Assembly (NCBI GenBank): GCA_900754605.1
Contig: CAAEDK010000117.1
Location: 1-22,838 of the forward strand
Source: an uncultured Oscillospiraceae bacterium
Lineage (GTDB): Bacteria; Bacillota_A; Clostridia; Oscillospirales; Oscillospiraceae
Direction of reading: 5' to 3'
DNA length: 22,838 nt
A program made the translations under genes and the position numbers. The notes under the pieces were generated by a model that did not search any database, was not told the origin of the DNA, and saw only the letters and a program-made list of their open reading frames with translations. This document shows positions 7,012 to 13,971 of this stretch, in pieces (position 1 is the first letter of the stretch; every line of letters starts with the position of its first letter).

Positions 7012-7455
7012 TCAACTCTCCGCAAGTTCAGGCAGCTCCTGTTCCTCCGGCGTCTTCTCGATCCAGTCCAGCAGATTCTGCGTTTCCATCAGTTTGGAGG
7101 CGAGCCGGAAGAGGGCCTCCCGGTGGTCCCGGCTCTCCAGCTGGATGGCGGTTTCAAACAGGCCGCAGACGTTGTCCAGCGTCTCCATGCCGCTGGCGTT
7201 CATGGGTAGCTCGCTCTCCGGCAGGACGTGGCGGGTCTCCTCCGGTTCGGCGGTCCCACGCGCCGCTTCCTTTTCCCGCGTGATCAGCTCCAGATGGGAC
7301 ACGGCGTTTTGAGGGTCGAGGCCCCATGCTGAGCCGATCAGGATGATGGCCCGCTCATAATCCTTTGTCTCCGCCGCGCTGCCATGGATGACCAGCATGG
7401 CCAGCGCCTCTTTGGTGATCCGATACTGTAGGTCCCTTGCCAATTCTGTGTTCAT
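7012..7455 (-). CDS. Hypothetical helical ICE protein
   Basis: This 147-residue acidic helical protein has no recognised family. The start at 7455 has GGGAGG seven bases upstream (GGGAGGAAATCACATG); the longer frame to 7536 lacks one. The segment LFETAIQLESRDHREALFRL resembles repeats in the 4574-5242 protein, and the two genes carry related upstream sequences about 70 bases before their starts, so duplication within the element is likely. It is the last gene of the unrecognised cluster 7012-11052. Function unknown. Confidence 0.75.
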   Translation of the reverse strand: MNTELARDLQYRITKEALAMLVIHGSAAETKDYERAIILIGSAWGLDPQNAVSHLELITREKEAARGTAEPEETRHVLPESELPMNASGMETLDNVCGLFETAIQLESRDHREALFRLASKLMETQNLLDWIEKTPEEQELPELAES

Positions 7456-7527
7456 GTGATTTCCTCCCGTGTTGTTATTTTGCCGCAGTCCTCGGCGGCT
7501 GAACACACAATGCCACATCCCTGCGGG

Positions 7528-7547
7528 AAAAGCCATTCACCAAACCC
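7528..7547 (-). repeat. Upstream motif copy (TTTGGTGAATGGCTTTT)
   Basis: On the minus strand GGGTTTGGTGAATGGCTTTT, 73 bases before the 7012-7455 gene. It differs at two positions from the copy at 5313-5332. After it, both copies also share GCAT(T/C)GTGT about 30 bases further on. Confidence 0.6.
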
Positions 7548-7586
7548 AACGGGAAATACCCCCCATCTTTGGCATAGACGCCCAAG

Positions 7587-8591
7587 TCACATGGCCGGCC
7601 CGGTGGGCGGCTCCGGCGCCTCCGCCATGATCTGGGCGCTGTATTCCGCAAGGCCCATGCCCGTCTGCTCCTGGCAGTAGTCCTCCATCTTCCGCAGCAG
7701 GACTTCCTTTTCCGCGGCGTTGAGGTGATAGGAGAGGGCCGTCTCGCTGCCGTCCCCCCGGTGGAGCGCGATCTCCAGCTCATCACATACCTGACCGGAG
7801 TTCATATCATAGTTGGCGTAGACGTTCAGCCAGTCGCCGTTCTCCGCGGTGCAGACCTGGGTCCCGAACACCGCGTCCACGTCAAAGGACGTCTCCAGGT
7901 AAAAATTCAGGAGGCCGTCCACCTCGGAAATCTCCTCCGCCATCCGGACCTCCCGCGCGGAGAGATGACCCGCCGAGGTGATCTGCCTGCCGTCCAGCGC
8001 GTCCAGGAACCGTACCCATCGCTGGTCACTGTCGAGGTGCGCCTTGCGGTCCGCCTGATAGACCGCTTTAGAGACGTCCCCCATGGCAAAGGTCTGCCAG
8101 CCATCCATCACATTGACAGCGGAAAACTCCCGCTTATCAAAGTCCAGCTCAAAGGTGCCGGTGACCTTTCCTGTATTCTCCATGCGCACCAGCACCATGT
8201 CCTCAAACGCCTCGGGAGTGATCTCCTCCGCCTGATGCAGCATCTGCTCAAAGGAGGAGGCCCCGCGCTCTCCCCGCAGGTAGGATCGCAGGAGCCGGGC
8301 GGCATCCAGAAACTCCAGAGGCCGTTCTACCTGGAGGCAGCGGTCCTGCCCGGACTCCCGGATGCGGAAGATGGCGAACTTCCTCGCGGCCTCCAGCTCC
8401 TGTCTGGCCTGCCGATCCTCCTGCCAGAGTTCCTGACTGATGCGGCTGTACTCCTGCTCGGGAACCAGCTCGTTGATGAGCTGGTCCAAATAGTCCCCGA
8501 GCTTATCCTCCACAGTCTCATCCTTCAGATGGCGGCTCAAGGCGTCGTACCACCGCTCATCCAGCCACACACATATTTCTCTGCTTTTCAT
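7587..8591 (-). CDS. Hypothetical protein with RHH-like N-terminus
   Basis: This 334-residue acidic protein is of unknown function. Its ATG overlaps the stop of the preceding gene (8588-8872) by four bases, so the two are translationally coupled. The first ~45 residues (ICVWLDERWYDALSRHL, then LGDYLDQLINELVPEQ) resemble the N-terminus of that preceding protein (ITLSFDGEKLDALEFYLKKE, then MNEALTELYERIVPEA), which suggests a shared DNA-binding or dimerisation fold. The remainder is a mix of helices and strands (FELDFDKREFSAVNV) without a catalytic motif I recognise. No membrane segment. Confidence 0.75.
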   Translation of the reverse strand: MKSREICVWLDERWYDALSRHLKDETVEDKLGDYLDQLINELVPEQEYSRISQELWQEDRQARQELEAARKFAIFRIRESGQDRCLQVERPLEFLDAARLLRSYLRGERGASSFEQMLHQAEEITPEAFEDMVLVRMENTGKVTGTFELDFDKREFSAVNVMDGWQTFAMGDVSKAVYQADRKAHLDSDQRWVRFLDALDGRQITSAGHLSAREVRMAEEISEVDGLLNFYLETSFDVDAVFGTQVCTAENGDWLNVYANYDMNSGQVCDELEIALHRGDGSETALSYHLNAAEKEVLLRKMEDYCQEQTGMGLAEYSAQIMAEAPEPPTGPAM

Positions 8592-8872
8592 TCCGCAGCA
8601 CCATCCTTTTCCAAAGCAGTTTGCCCTTCCGGTCTGGGCGCCTTCTCCGGGGGCTTTTCCACGCCGGGGCGGGCGGGACGTTTGGGTCTGGCCGGTGGCG
8701 GCGCCTTGCGGTCCAGAAACTCCCGCACAGCCTCCGGTACAATCCGTTCATATAGTTCCGTGAGTGCCTCATTCATGCGCTTCTGTACAGTGGTGTTCTC
8801 TTTCTTCAGATAAAATTCCAGGGCGTCCAATTTCTCGCCGTCAAAGGAGAGGGTGATCTCGGTCTTCTGCAT
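8588..8872 (-). CDS. Small DUF6103-like protein
   Basis: This 94-residue protein starts with a ribbon-helix-helix-like segment (TEITLSFDGEKLDALEFYLK) and has a proline- and basic-rich, probably disordered tail (APPPARPKRPARPGVEKPPE). It resembles the DUF6103 family found in Clostridia mobile elements; that name is from memory and was not searched. A strong GGAGGAGG site lies eight bases before the ATG and overlaps the end of the upstream gene. It is coupled to the 7587-8591 gene by an ATGA overlap. DNA binding is inferred. Confidence 0.75.
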   Translation of the reverse strand: MQKTEITLSFDGEKLDALEFYLKKENTTVQKRMNEALTELYERIVPEAVREFLDRKAPPPARPKRPARPGVEKPPEKAPRPEGQTALEKDGAAE

Positions 8873-8887
8873 TTCCGACGCCTCCTC

Positions 8888-9991
8888 CTACATCATTTGT
8901 GGAGCGTCTATCTGCGTCTCCGCCTGTTGTACGTTCCAGCTTGCCTCGGCCTCCCGCAGATACTGGCCGGCCAGGTCACGGTTCTCCCCGAACAGAGGCC
9001 GCACATGGGGGAAGCCGTAGTGCTCTCCCTCCACGCTGGTGTCATACCGGCCCAGGACATAGTGGAGCGGCACATCGTGCATGGTGAAGAACTCGCCGCG
9101 TACCGAGCAGGTCCGTTCGGACGGATTCACTGCTTCCACGACGCCGCCCCGCAGCTCGAAATCACCGGGGCCGCCGTATGGCTCCGTACCGACGAACAGC
9201 ACGGTCTCGCCAGGCTTCAGCTCCCCAACCAGCAGACGGTCCCGCATGGCGGAGATGATCTCCCCCCGGTAGACGAACTGTTTCTCTGCCTGGAATTCGG
9301 CGTCGTCCATCTCCATGACGCTCAGCGCCTTTTCATAGGCGTTTTGGATCTGCTCCTGTGCCGCGTCATATTTAAAAATGTGTATCCCCAGGTCCCCTAA
9401 ATAGTGGGTGACGCACGCCTCATCCGGTACCAGGAGCAGTTCCTCATAGGTGGCCACCAGATCCGCCGCTCGTTTGTACAAGGCGCCGCGCCCGGTCTCA
9501 GGTCTGTCCCGCGGGCCCCACCGCTCAGACTGGCGCTCCATCCGGGGGGCCACAAAGCTCACGTGGAGGTGGTCCCATATCTCATTGCAGAACCGGTCCA
9601 GATCCAGATGTTTTTCGAGCCGCTCTACCATCGCCAGTTCATAGACACCCAGGAGACGGCTGATCATTCCGGAGACCGCGACGCAGTGTTCCTCCCGCGG
9701 AACCCAGCTGGCGCAGTAGAATGTGTCATCTTTGAGGTCCAGCTCTGCCAGGAGCTTTCCGGGCGGCTCACAGAAAAGGTCCCGCACCTGCGCGCTGAAA
9801 CGATCCGCGGAGATCGGCCGCAGGGAAATTCCACCGTGATCCGCAAGTGCTTGGACGGAGGTTTCCCCCTCCCCACCAGCGGCGTCCAGGGCTTTCGTGA
9901 CCATGGCGGCCACATCCGCGATATTCCGCACCTCTTGCGAGGTAAACCATGCCGTGCGCTCCGCGTCCCGGACCTGAAAGTAACTGTCCAT
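8888..9991 (-). CDS. Hypothetical ICE protein
   Basis: This 367-residue acidic protein has no motif I recognise. The middle is helical (CNEIWDHLHVSFVAPRMERQ) and the C-terminal half is richer in strands (GETVLFVGTEPYGGPGDFEL). The ATG at 9991 has AAGGGGG ten bases upstream. It is separated from the preceding gene by 17 bases and from the following one by 15, so it belongs to the same transcript as its neighbours. No signal peptide or membrane helix is visible, so it is probably cytoplasmic. Function unknown. Confidence 0.75.
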   Translation of the reverse strand: MDSYFQVRDAERTAWFTSQEVRNIADVAAMVTKALDAAGGEGETSVQALADHGGISLRPISADRFSAQVRDLFCEPPGKLLAELDLKDDTFYCASWVPREEHCVAVSGMISRLLGVYELAMVERLEKHLDLDRFCNEIWDHLHVSFVAPRMERQSERWGPRDRPETGRGALYKRAADLVATYEELLLVPDEACVTHYLGDLGIHIFKYDAAQEQIQNAYEKALSVMEMDDAEFQAEKQFVYRGEIISAMRDRLLVGELKPGETVLFVGTEPYGGPGDFELRGGVVEAVNPSERTCSVRGEFFTMHDVPLHYVLGRYDTSVEGEHYGFPHVRPLFGENRDLAGQYLREAEASWNVQQAETQIDAPQMM

Positions 9992-10008
9992 AAAACCGCC
10001 GCCCCCTT

Positions 10009-11052
10009 TTATTGAATAGTCTCCATGCTCTGGTCCTCCGGCTTATAGGCGTCAAGGATAGAGCGGAACCGCTCCAGCCGTTCCGGCTTCACACCGCCAA
10101 TCACGAGTTCCGTACCATGCTCCCCGGCGCGGGATTCCAGAACGTGGGCGTCCAGCACATCGGAGAACCGCTTCCGCTCCGTGCGGGTCAGTTCTTCTTC
10201 CTGTTCAAGCGGTACTGGCTCTCCGCCCTGGGCATGGACGAGAGACAGGTCTTCGGTCAACTCGTATTGGAGAACGTCACGAAGGGAGATACCGGAGTTT
10301 TCCGGCAGGGACATGACGGTGCCCGCGGCCAGCATAGCTTCCGTGGTGAGATATCCACGGGCCAGGATCTCCTCGTTCGGCATTTGCAATCCGTTGTGAA
10401 GTACACCATAGAGATTCTCATCGCCAAAAAAATCAAGGAGGGTCTCTACCGCCTCGTAGAAAAGCTGTGTCTTTTGCTCCTCAGGAAGTTTGGTAAAGTA
10501 GCACGGCTTCTGGCCTGGAATTCTGGAGCAGAAGTTCAGGTGGTACGCTGTGTCGATCCCCGTATCAGTCAGCGCCGCCGAGGTCACCTCCCTGCGGTGC
10601 GTGAGCGCCTCCAGCAGCATCCCGTCCAGACCGTTTCCTCTGCGGACTGTGATCTCGGTCTGCTTTTCCAGCTCCTTGAAGCTGATGCTCCAGCTTCCGT
10701 TCTCTGTGGCCTCTGTGCCCTGATGGACGATGAAGTCCGCCGCCCGCTCCAATCTGGCGTTGAGGATATCCCGCATCCCCGGCAGGTAGGCGGCAAGGCG
10801 GGGATAGTCATAGCCGGCGGAATAGATCAGCACGCCGTCCCCGCTGCCCTGACCCAGCACCAGCAGGCAGTGGACGGCGCTGTCGTCCGCAAACATCCAT
10901 CTTTTGTTCTCCGCGATGAACGGCTGATTTGTGAGCGGTGTGATGACCAGCGCAGAAAATTGGTCCCGCGGCAATTCCACCACCTTTTCGATCTGGCAGT
11001 CGTCCATCTGAAAGTTTACTGGTTTGTTTAAGAGATTGGCTTTGATTTTCAT
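10009..11052 (-). CDS. Hypothetical ICE protein
   Basis: This 347-residue acidic protein has no recognised domain. The start at 11052 (MKIKANLLNK) follows AGGAAAGG about nine bases upstream; the longer frame reaching 11190 overlaps the M23 gene in another frame and was rejected. The central part (FKELEKQTEITVRRGNGLDG) and the C-terminus (LVIGGVKPERLERFRSILDA) suggest a mixed alpha/beta fold. It directly follows the M23 peptidase gene (22 bases), so it may belong to the transfer operon, but no function can be given. Confidence 0.75.
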   Translation of the reverse strand: MKIKANLLNKPVNFQMDDCQIEKVVELPRDQFSALVITPLTNQPFIAENKRWMFADDSAVHCLLVLGQGSGDGVLIYSAGYDYPRLAAYLPGMRDILNARLERAADFIVHQGTEATENGSWSISFKELEKQTEITVRRGNGLDGMLLEALTHRREVTSAALTDTGIDTAYHLNFCSRIPGQKPCYFTKLPEEQKTQLFYEAVETLLDFFGDENLYGVLHNGLQMPNEEILARGYLTTEAMLAAGTVMSLPENSGISLRDVLQYELTEDLSLVHAQGGEPVPLEQEEELTRTERKRFSDVLDAHVLESRAGEHGTELVIGGVKPERLERFRSILDAYKPEDQSMETIQ

Positions 11053-11074
11053 TGCGTTTTCCTTTCCTCTGCCC

Positions 11075-12139
11075 TTATGGCAGATAGCCCCGTGGGTTTG
11101 TCCGCTGGCCGTTGACGCGCACCTCGAAGTGGAGGTGGGGGCCAGTGGAGCGCCCGGTGGAACCGGACAGGGCAACCACATCCCCAGCATTCACTATCCT
11201 GCCCACCGATGCCAGCAGCTGGGAGCAGTGACCGTAGAGTGTGGACAGCCCATCGCCATGATCGATCATGATGTAATAACCGTATCCGCCCCGGTTGTAG
11301 GTGGACACTGTCACCGTCCCCGGCAGGGCGGCGCGGATGGGTGTGCCTGTGGGGACTGCCAGATCCATACCGGTGTGTCCCCGCCGCTGCCCGGTGATAG
11401 GGTCGATACGGTTACCAAACTCGGAGGTGACCACGCTCCGCCAGTTCTCCCCGATGGGGGAGCAGAAGCCGTCCGCCCCGATGAACGGCACATCAGCCCC
11501 CTCGAAGCTGCTTCCCCCCGTATAGCCGTAGCGGATGAGGCTGTAGATGCTCTCCGCGTTGCTCCGCTGGTCCTCTGTGGCCTCCACACCCATGGTGGAA
11601 CGGATATTCTGATAGATCACCTCCAGATCCTCAATGGACACGGCCACTGTATAGGTTTCTTCCTCCTCTGTGATGGTCCCGTCCTCATGTTCCACGGTGA
11701 CGGTCCGGGTCCGCTCCTCGTAGGTGACAAAGCAGCTCACAAACTTCTGGCAGTCCTGTTGGCTGGGGCTGTCTGTGCCGAAGTACAGAGCATAAAAAAG
11801 GGCCTTGACGCGGATCTCGTCAAGGCCGTCTTCTCCTTCTGTCAATTCATTGATATTTTCAATGGATCCATCCAAGAGATTGAAGCCCGCGCGCATCTCC
11901 TCAATGTAGGCCCGGTACTCATCAGGGGTCTCAGACGGGACCTTGCCGCCGTAAAAGCACAGCTCCACAACGGAGAGGTTGTGGCTGGCGGTACCCGAAC
12001 CCAGAGCGCACAAAAAGGCAATCAGCAGGATCACTGGAGAGAGAATCGCCGCCAGCACCCAACCGATTTTCTTTCTGGTGTTTTCATCAGTCAGGGCGAG
12101 GATGGCCGCCTTGACCAACGCCGCGGCTGTGGCGCTCAT
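11075..12139 (-). CDS. Membrane-anchored M23 peptidase (conjugation cell-wall hydrolase)
   Basis: This 354-residue protein has one N-terminal membrane helix (about residues 26-46, GWVLAAILSPVILLIAFLCA). An extracellular stem of ~200 residues follows, then a C-terminal LytM/M23 domain with zinc ligands H255 and D259 (GHTGMD) and H335/H337 (HLHF), plus H304 (YGHC). All catalytic positions are present. Proteins of this layout in Gram-positive conjugation systems open peptidoglycan for the mating channel. The ATG overlaps the stop of the upstream ankyrin-like gene by four bases (ATGA), so translation is coupled. The membrane topology, with the enzyme domain outside, is inferred from the positive residues before the helix. 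Confidence 0.88.
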   Translation of the reverse strand: MSATAAALVKAAILALTDENTRKKIGWVLAAILSPVILLIAFLCALGSGTASHNLSVVELCFYGGKVPSETPDEYRAYIEEMRAGFNLLDGSIENINELTEGEDGLDEIRVKALFYALYFGTDSPSQQDCQKFVSCFVTYEERTRTVTVEHEDGTITEEEETYTVAVSIEDLEVIYQNIRSTMGVEATEDQRSNAESIYSLIRYGYTGGSSFEGADVPFIGADGFCSPIGENWRSVVTSEFGNRIDPITGQRRGHTGMDLAVPTGTPIRAALPGTVTVSTYNRGGYGYYIMIDHGDGLSTLYGHCSQLLASVGRIVNAGDVVALSGSTGRSTGPHLHFEVRVNGQRTNPRGYLP

Positions 12140-13530
12140 AAGCTCATGCCGTCCATGGAGGGGCTGTCCTGCTCAGGCCCGCTTTGCAGCTCCGACCAGT
12201 ATTCGGTCAGCTCCGCCATTGTCTCCTCATATCCCTCGTTTTTTCTCTGCTTCTCCGCCCATGTCTGGTACTGCTCCAGATCCATCCCCCGATCCAGCAG
12301 GAGCTTTGCAACGCCGGCCGCCTGGTTATTGACGCAGACATACAGAGCGGCGTAGTTGTCCGCCGCCACCGGCATCCCGTGCTCCAGCAGCTTCTCCGCC
12401 ATCCATTCCTGATGCTGGCCCGTGAGGGTGTGCAGAACGTCTGCCGCATAATCCCCCGGCTGGACGCCCTTGTCCACCAGCTCCATTGCGGTCTGGAAGT
12501 CCAGCCGCTCCGCAACCAGACGGAGGAGGTTTGGGGGCGCGGCGGCAATCTGCTCGGACGTACATTGGGCGATCAGATCTTTGGCCATGTTTCGATGGCC
12601 ATTCGTATAGGCATGCAGGATGGCCACACCGGTGAGAGCGGGAAGCGGCTCTGAGAGACAGCTTTCCGCCTGCTCTATGAGAGACTGCACCCGCTGCCCA
12701 TCTCCGGTATCCACCGCCCGCTTGCAGGCGGTCAGGTAGGCAGAGGGAGAGATTTTCGTTGCGGCAGACAGTATACTCAGAGTCATCCTTCTGCCTACCG
12801 CTCCCGGTCGGCCCGCAGTCTCCACCAGCAGGCTGTCCGCTTGATCCAGTGCTTTGGGATAGCGTGCCCAGAACTCTGTTAACTCACCATCCTGGATCGC
12901 CAGCACTGTTTTATCATAGTCGCTCATGCGCAGAGGCCGCTGTCCCACCTCCTCCATATAGGCGGTGATGCTCCCGGTCATCCGCCTCAGAAGCTGCTCC
13001 GTCTGAGACATGGCCTGCTCCTGCCGCTCCCGCTGTTCTACCAACGCCTGGATGATGGTACGCTGCTCTGCGGGATCCAGATGGACGATCATGGCCTCCG
13101 GCTCCGGCTGTTCCCCGCAGCTAAGGTACCGGGCATAGGTTCCTCGATCTCCATGGAATGCCTTGGTGATGGCGGAGGAGATGAGGAACATCCGGTCCAG
13201 GTCCGCGCCGGTTTCGCCCAGCGTTTTGCCTGTGATAAAGTTCCTTGTGACTGTTCGATCATTTTCATACCATTGCAGAGATACATCCAAATAGATTCCT
13301 TCACTGCCACCGTAGTCAGTGGTGCAGAAGATATCCGCGCCCCGCGGGATCTCCCGGCCATTCTCCCAGTCACGGTTCATGAGAAAATACTCGTCCGGCA
13401 GGTACCCCATCCCCTCCAGACGGTGCCTCAGCTCCTCAAAGACCTCCTGCGCGGTACGCTGTCCGGCGTACTGCTTCCGCCGGGGATCTTCCGGGGACGG
13501 TTCCCAGCGGGATAGTTCAATTGGTTCCAT
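12136..13530 (-). CDS. Hypothetical protein with ankyrin-like C-terminus
   Basis: This 464-residue protein has an N-terminal ~150 residues of unknown fold (LRHRLEGMGYLPDEYFLMNR). A helical middle follows with a glutamine/glutamate-rich stretch near residue 165 (EQRERQEQAMSQTEQLLRRM). The C-terminus, roughly residues 335-435, is ankyrin-like (VDKGVQPGDYAADVLHTLTG; LEHGMPVAADNYAALYVCVN; KLLLDRGMDLEQY). Ankyrin-type repeats normally bind other proteins. The ATG has GGAGG ten bases upstream. It is translationally coupled to the M23 peptidase gene, so it may act with it. Function unknown. Confidence 0.75.
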   Translation of the reverse strand: MEPIELSRWEPSPEDPRRKQYAGQRTAQEVFEELRHRLEGMGYLPDEYFLMNRDWENGREIPRGADIFCTTDYGGSEGIYLDVSLQWYENDRTVTRNFITGKTLGETGADLDRMFLISSAITKAFHGDRGTYARYLSCGEQPEPEAMIVHLDPAEQRTIIQALVEQRERQEQAMSQTEQLLRRMTGSITAYMEEVGQRPLRMSDYDKTVLAIQDGELTEFWARYPKALDQADSLLVETAGRPGAVGRRMTLSILSAATKISPSAYLTACKRAVDTGDGQRVQSLIEQAESCLSEPLPALTGVAILHAYTNGHRNMAKDLIAQCTSEQIAAAPPNLLRLVAERLDFQTAMELVDKGVQPGDYAADVLHTLTGQHQEWMAEKLLEHGMPVAADNYAALYVCVNNQAAGVAKLLLDRGMDLEQYQTWAEKQRKNEGYEETMAELTEYWSELQSGPEQDSPSMDGMSL

Positions 13531-13563
13531 TTTCGTTTCCTCCTTGGTTTTGTATGTTCATCC

Positions 13564-13611
13564 CATATCGCCGTGTGGCTACAAACTCAAGACGGGAAAG
13601 GCGGCGATATG
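13564..13611. promoter_or_regulatory. Spaced inverted repeat between divergent genes
   Basis: CATATCGCCG (13564-13573) is perfectly complementary to CGGCGATATG (13602-13611), with 28 bases between. It sits between the divergent starts at 13530 (minus) and 13683 (plus), close to the plus-strand promoter. It could be a two-site operator or a leader RNA hairpin. Confidence 0.55.
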
Positions 13612-13622
13612 ACAAAATTCGG

Positions 13623-13651
13623 TTGACAGGGTTCAGCTTGTATTTTATGAT
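13623..13651 (+). promoter_or_regulatory. Promoter of the small 13683 gene
   Basis: TTGACA (13623-13628) and TATGAT (13646-13651) are separated by 17 bases, about 30 bases upstream of the plus-strand gene. Confidence 0.75.
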
Positions 13652-13682
13652 AATCACATCAAACAGAAAGGATGTGCCCTGA

Positions 13683-13880
13683 ATGGCCGCTCGCAGCACC
13701 GAAGAACGTATCGCGCTGATCGATGCGAAGATCTCCAAAAAGCAGGAGGAGATCAAGACTCTGGAAGCCCAGAAGCAGAAGCTCCTCCACCCGGTCACCA
13801 TGAGAACTGTCATGGAGAAAGCAAAGGCCGCCGGCCTATCCGCGGAAGAGATCGCGGAGAAGCTGGGGCTTGAAATGTAA
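13683..13880 (+). CDS. Small coiled-coil protein
   Basis: This 65-residue protein consists of a charged coiled coil (IALIDAKISKKQEEIKTLEA) followed by a short helical tail (KAKAAGLSAEEIAEKLGLEM) that resembles a small DNA-binding or protein-binding helix pair. It is one of only two plus-strand genes in the window. It has its own near-consensus promoter, an AAAGGA site ten bases upstream and a terminator just downstream, which together make it a convincing independent gene. I do not recognise a named family. A regulatory role is plausible, since it stands divergent to the 12136-13530 gene with a spaced inverted repeat between them. Confidence 0.8.
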   Translation: MAARSTEERIALIDAKISKKQEEIKTLEAQKQKLLHPVTMRTVMEKAKAAGLSAEEIAEKLGLEM

Positions 13881-13897
13881 TTTCATATCCTGTGGAG

Positions 13898-13930
13898 ATG
13901 GACGGCACGAATGCGCCGTCCATTTCTTTA
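13898..13930 (+). terminator. Terminator of the small 13683 gene
   Basis: A perfect 9-bp stem ATGGACGGC / GCCGTCCAT (13898-13906 and 13915-13923) with an eight-base loop, followed on the plus strand by TTCTTT. The stem could also slow transcription on the minus strand downstream of virB4, but no T-tract follows there. Confidence 0.8.
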
Positions 13931-13971
13931 CACATAGGGGACTGCCATTGACCTTCCAACAGATGCCGGCT

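Noticed and set aside
13517..13813. Minus-strand frame of 98 residues opposite the small plus-strand gene
   Set aside because: It overlaps a plus-strand gene that has promoter, ribosome site and terminator, and its composition (serine/isoleucine-rich, no charge pattern) does not look like a real protein.
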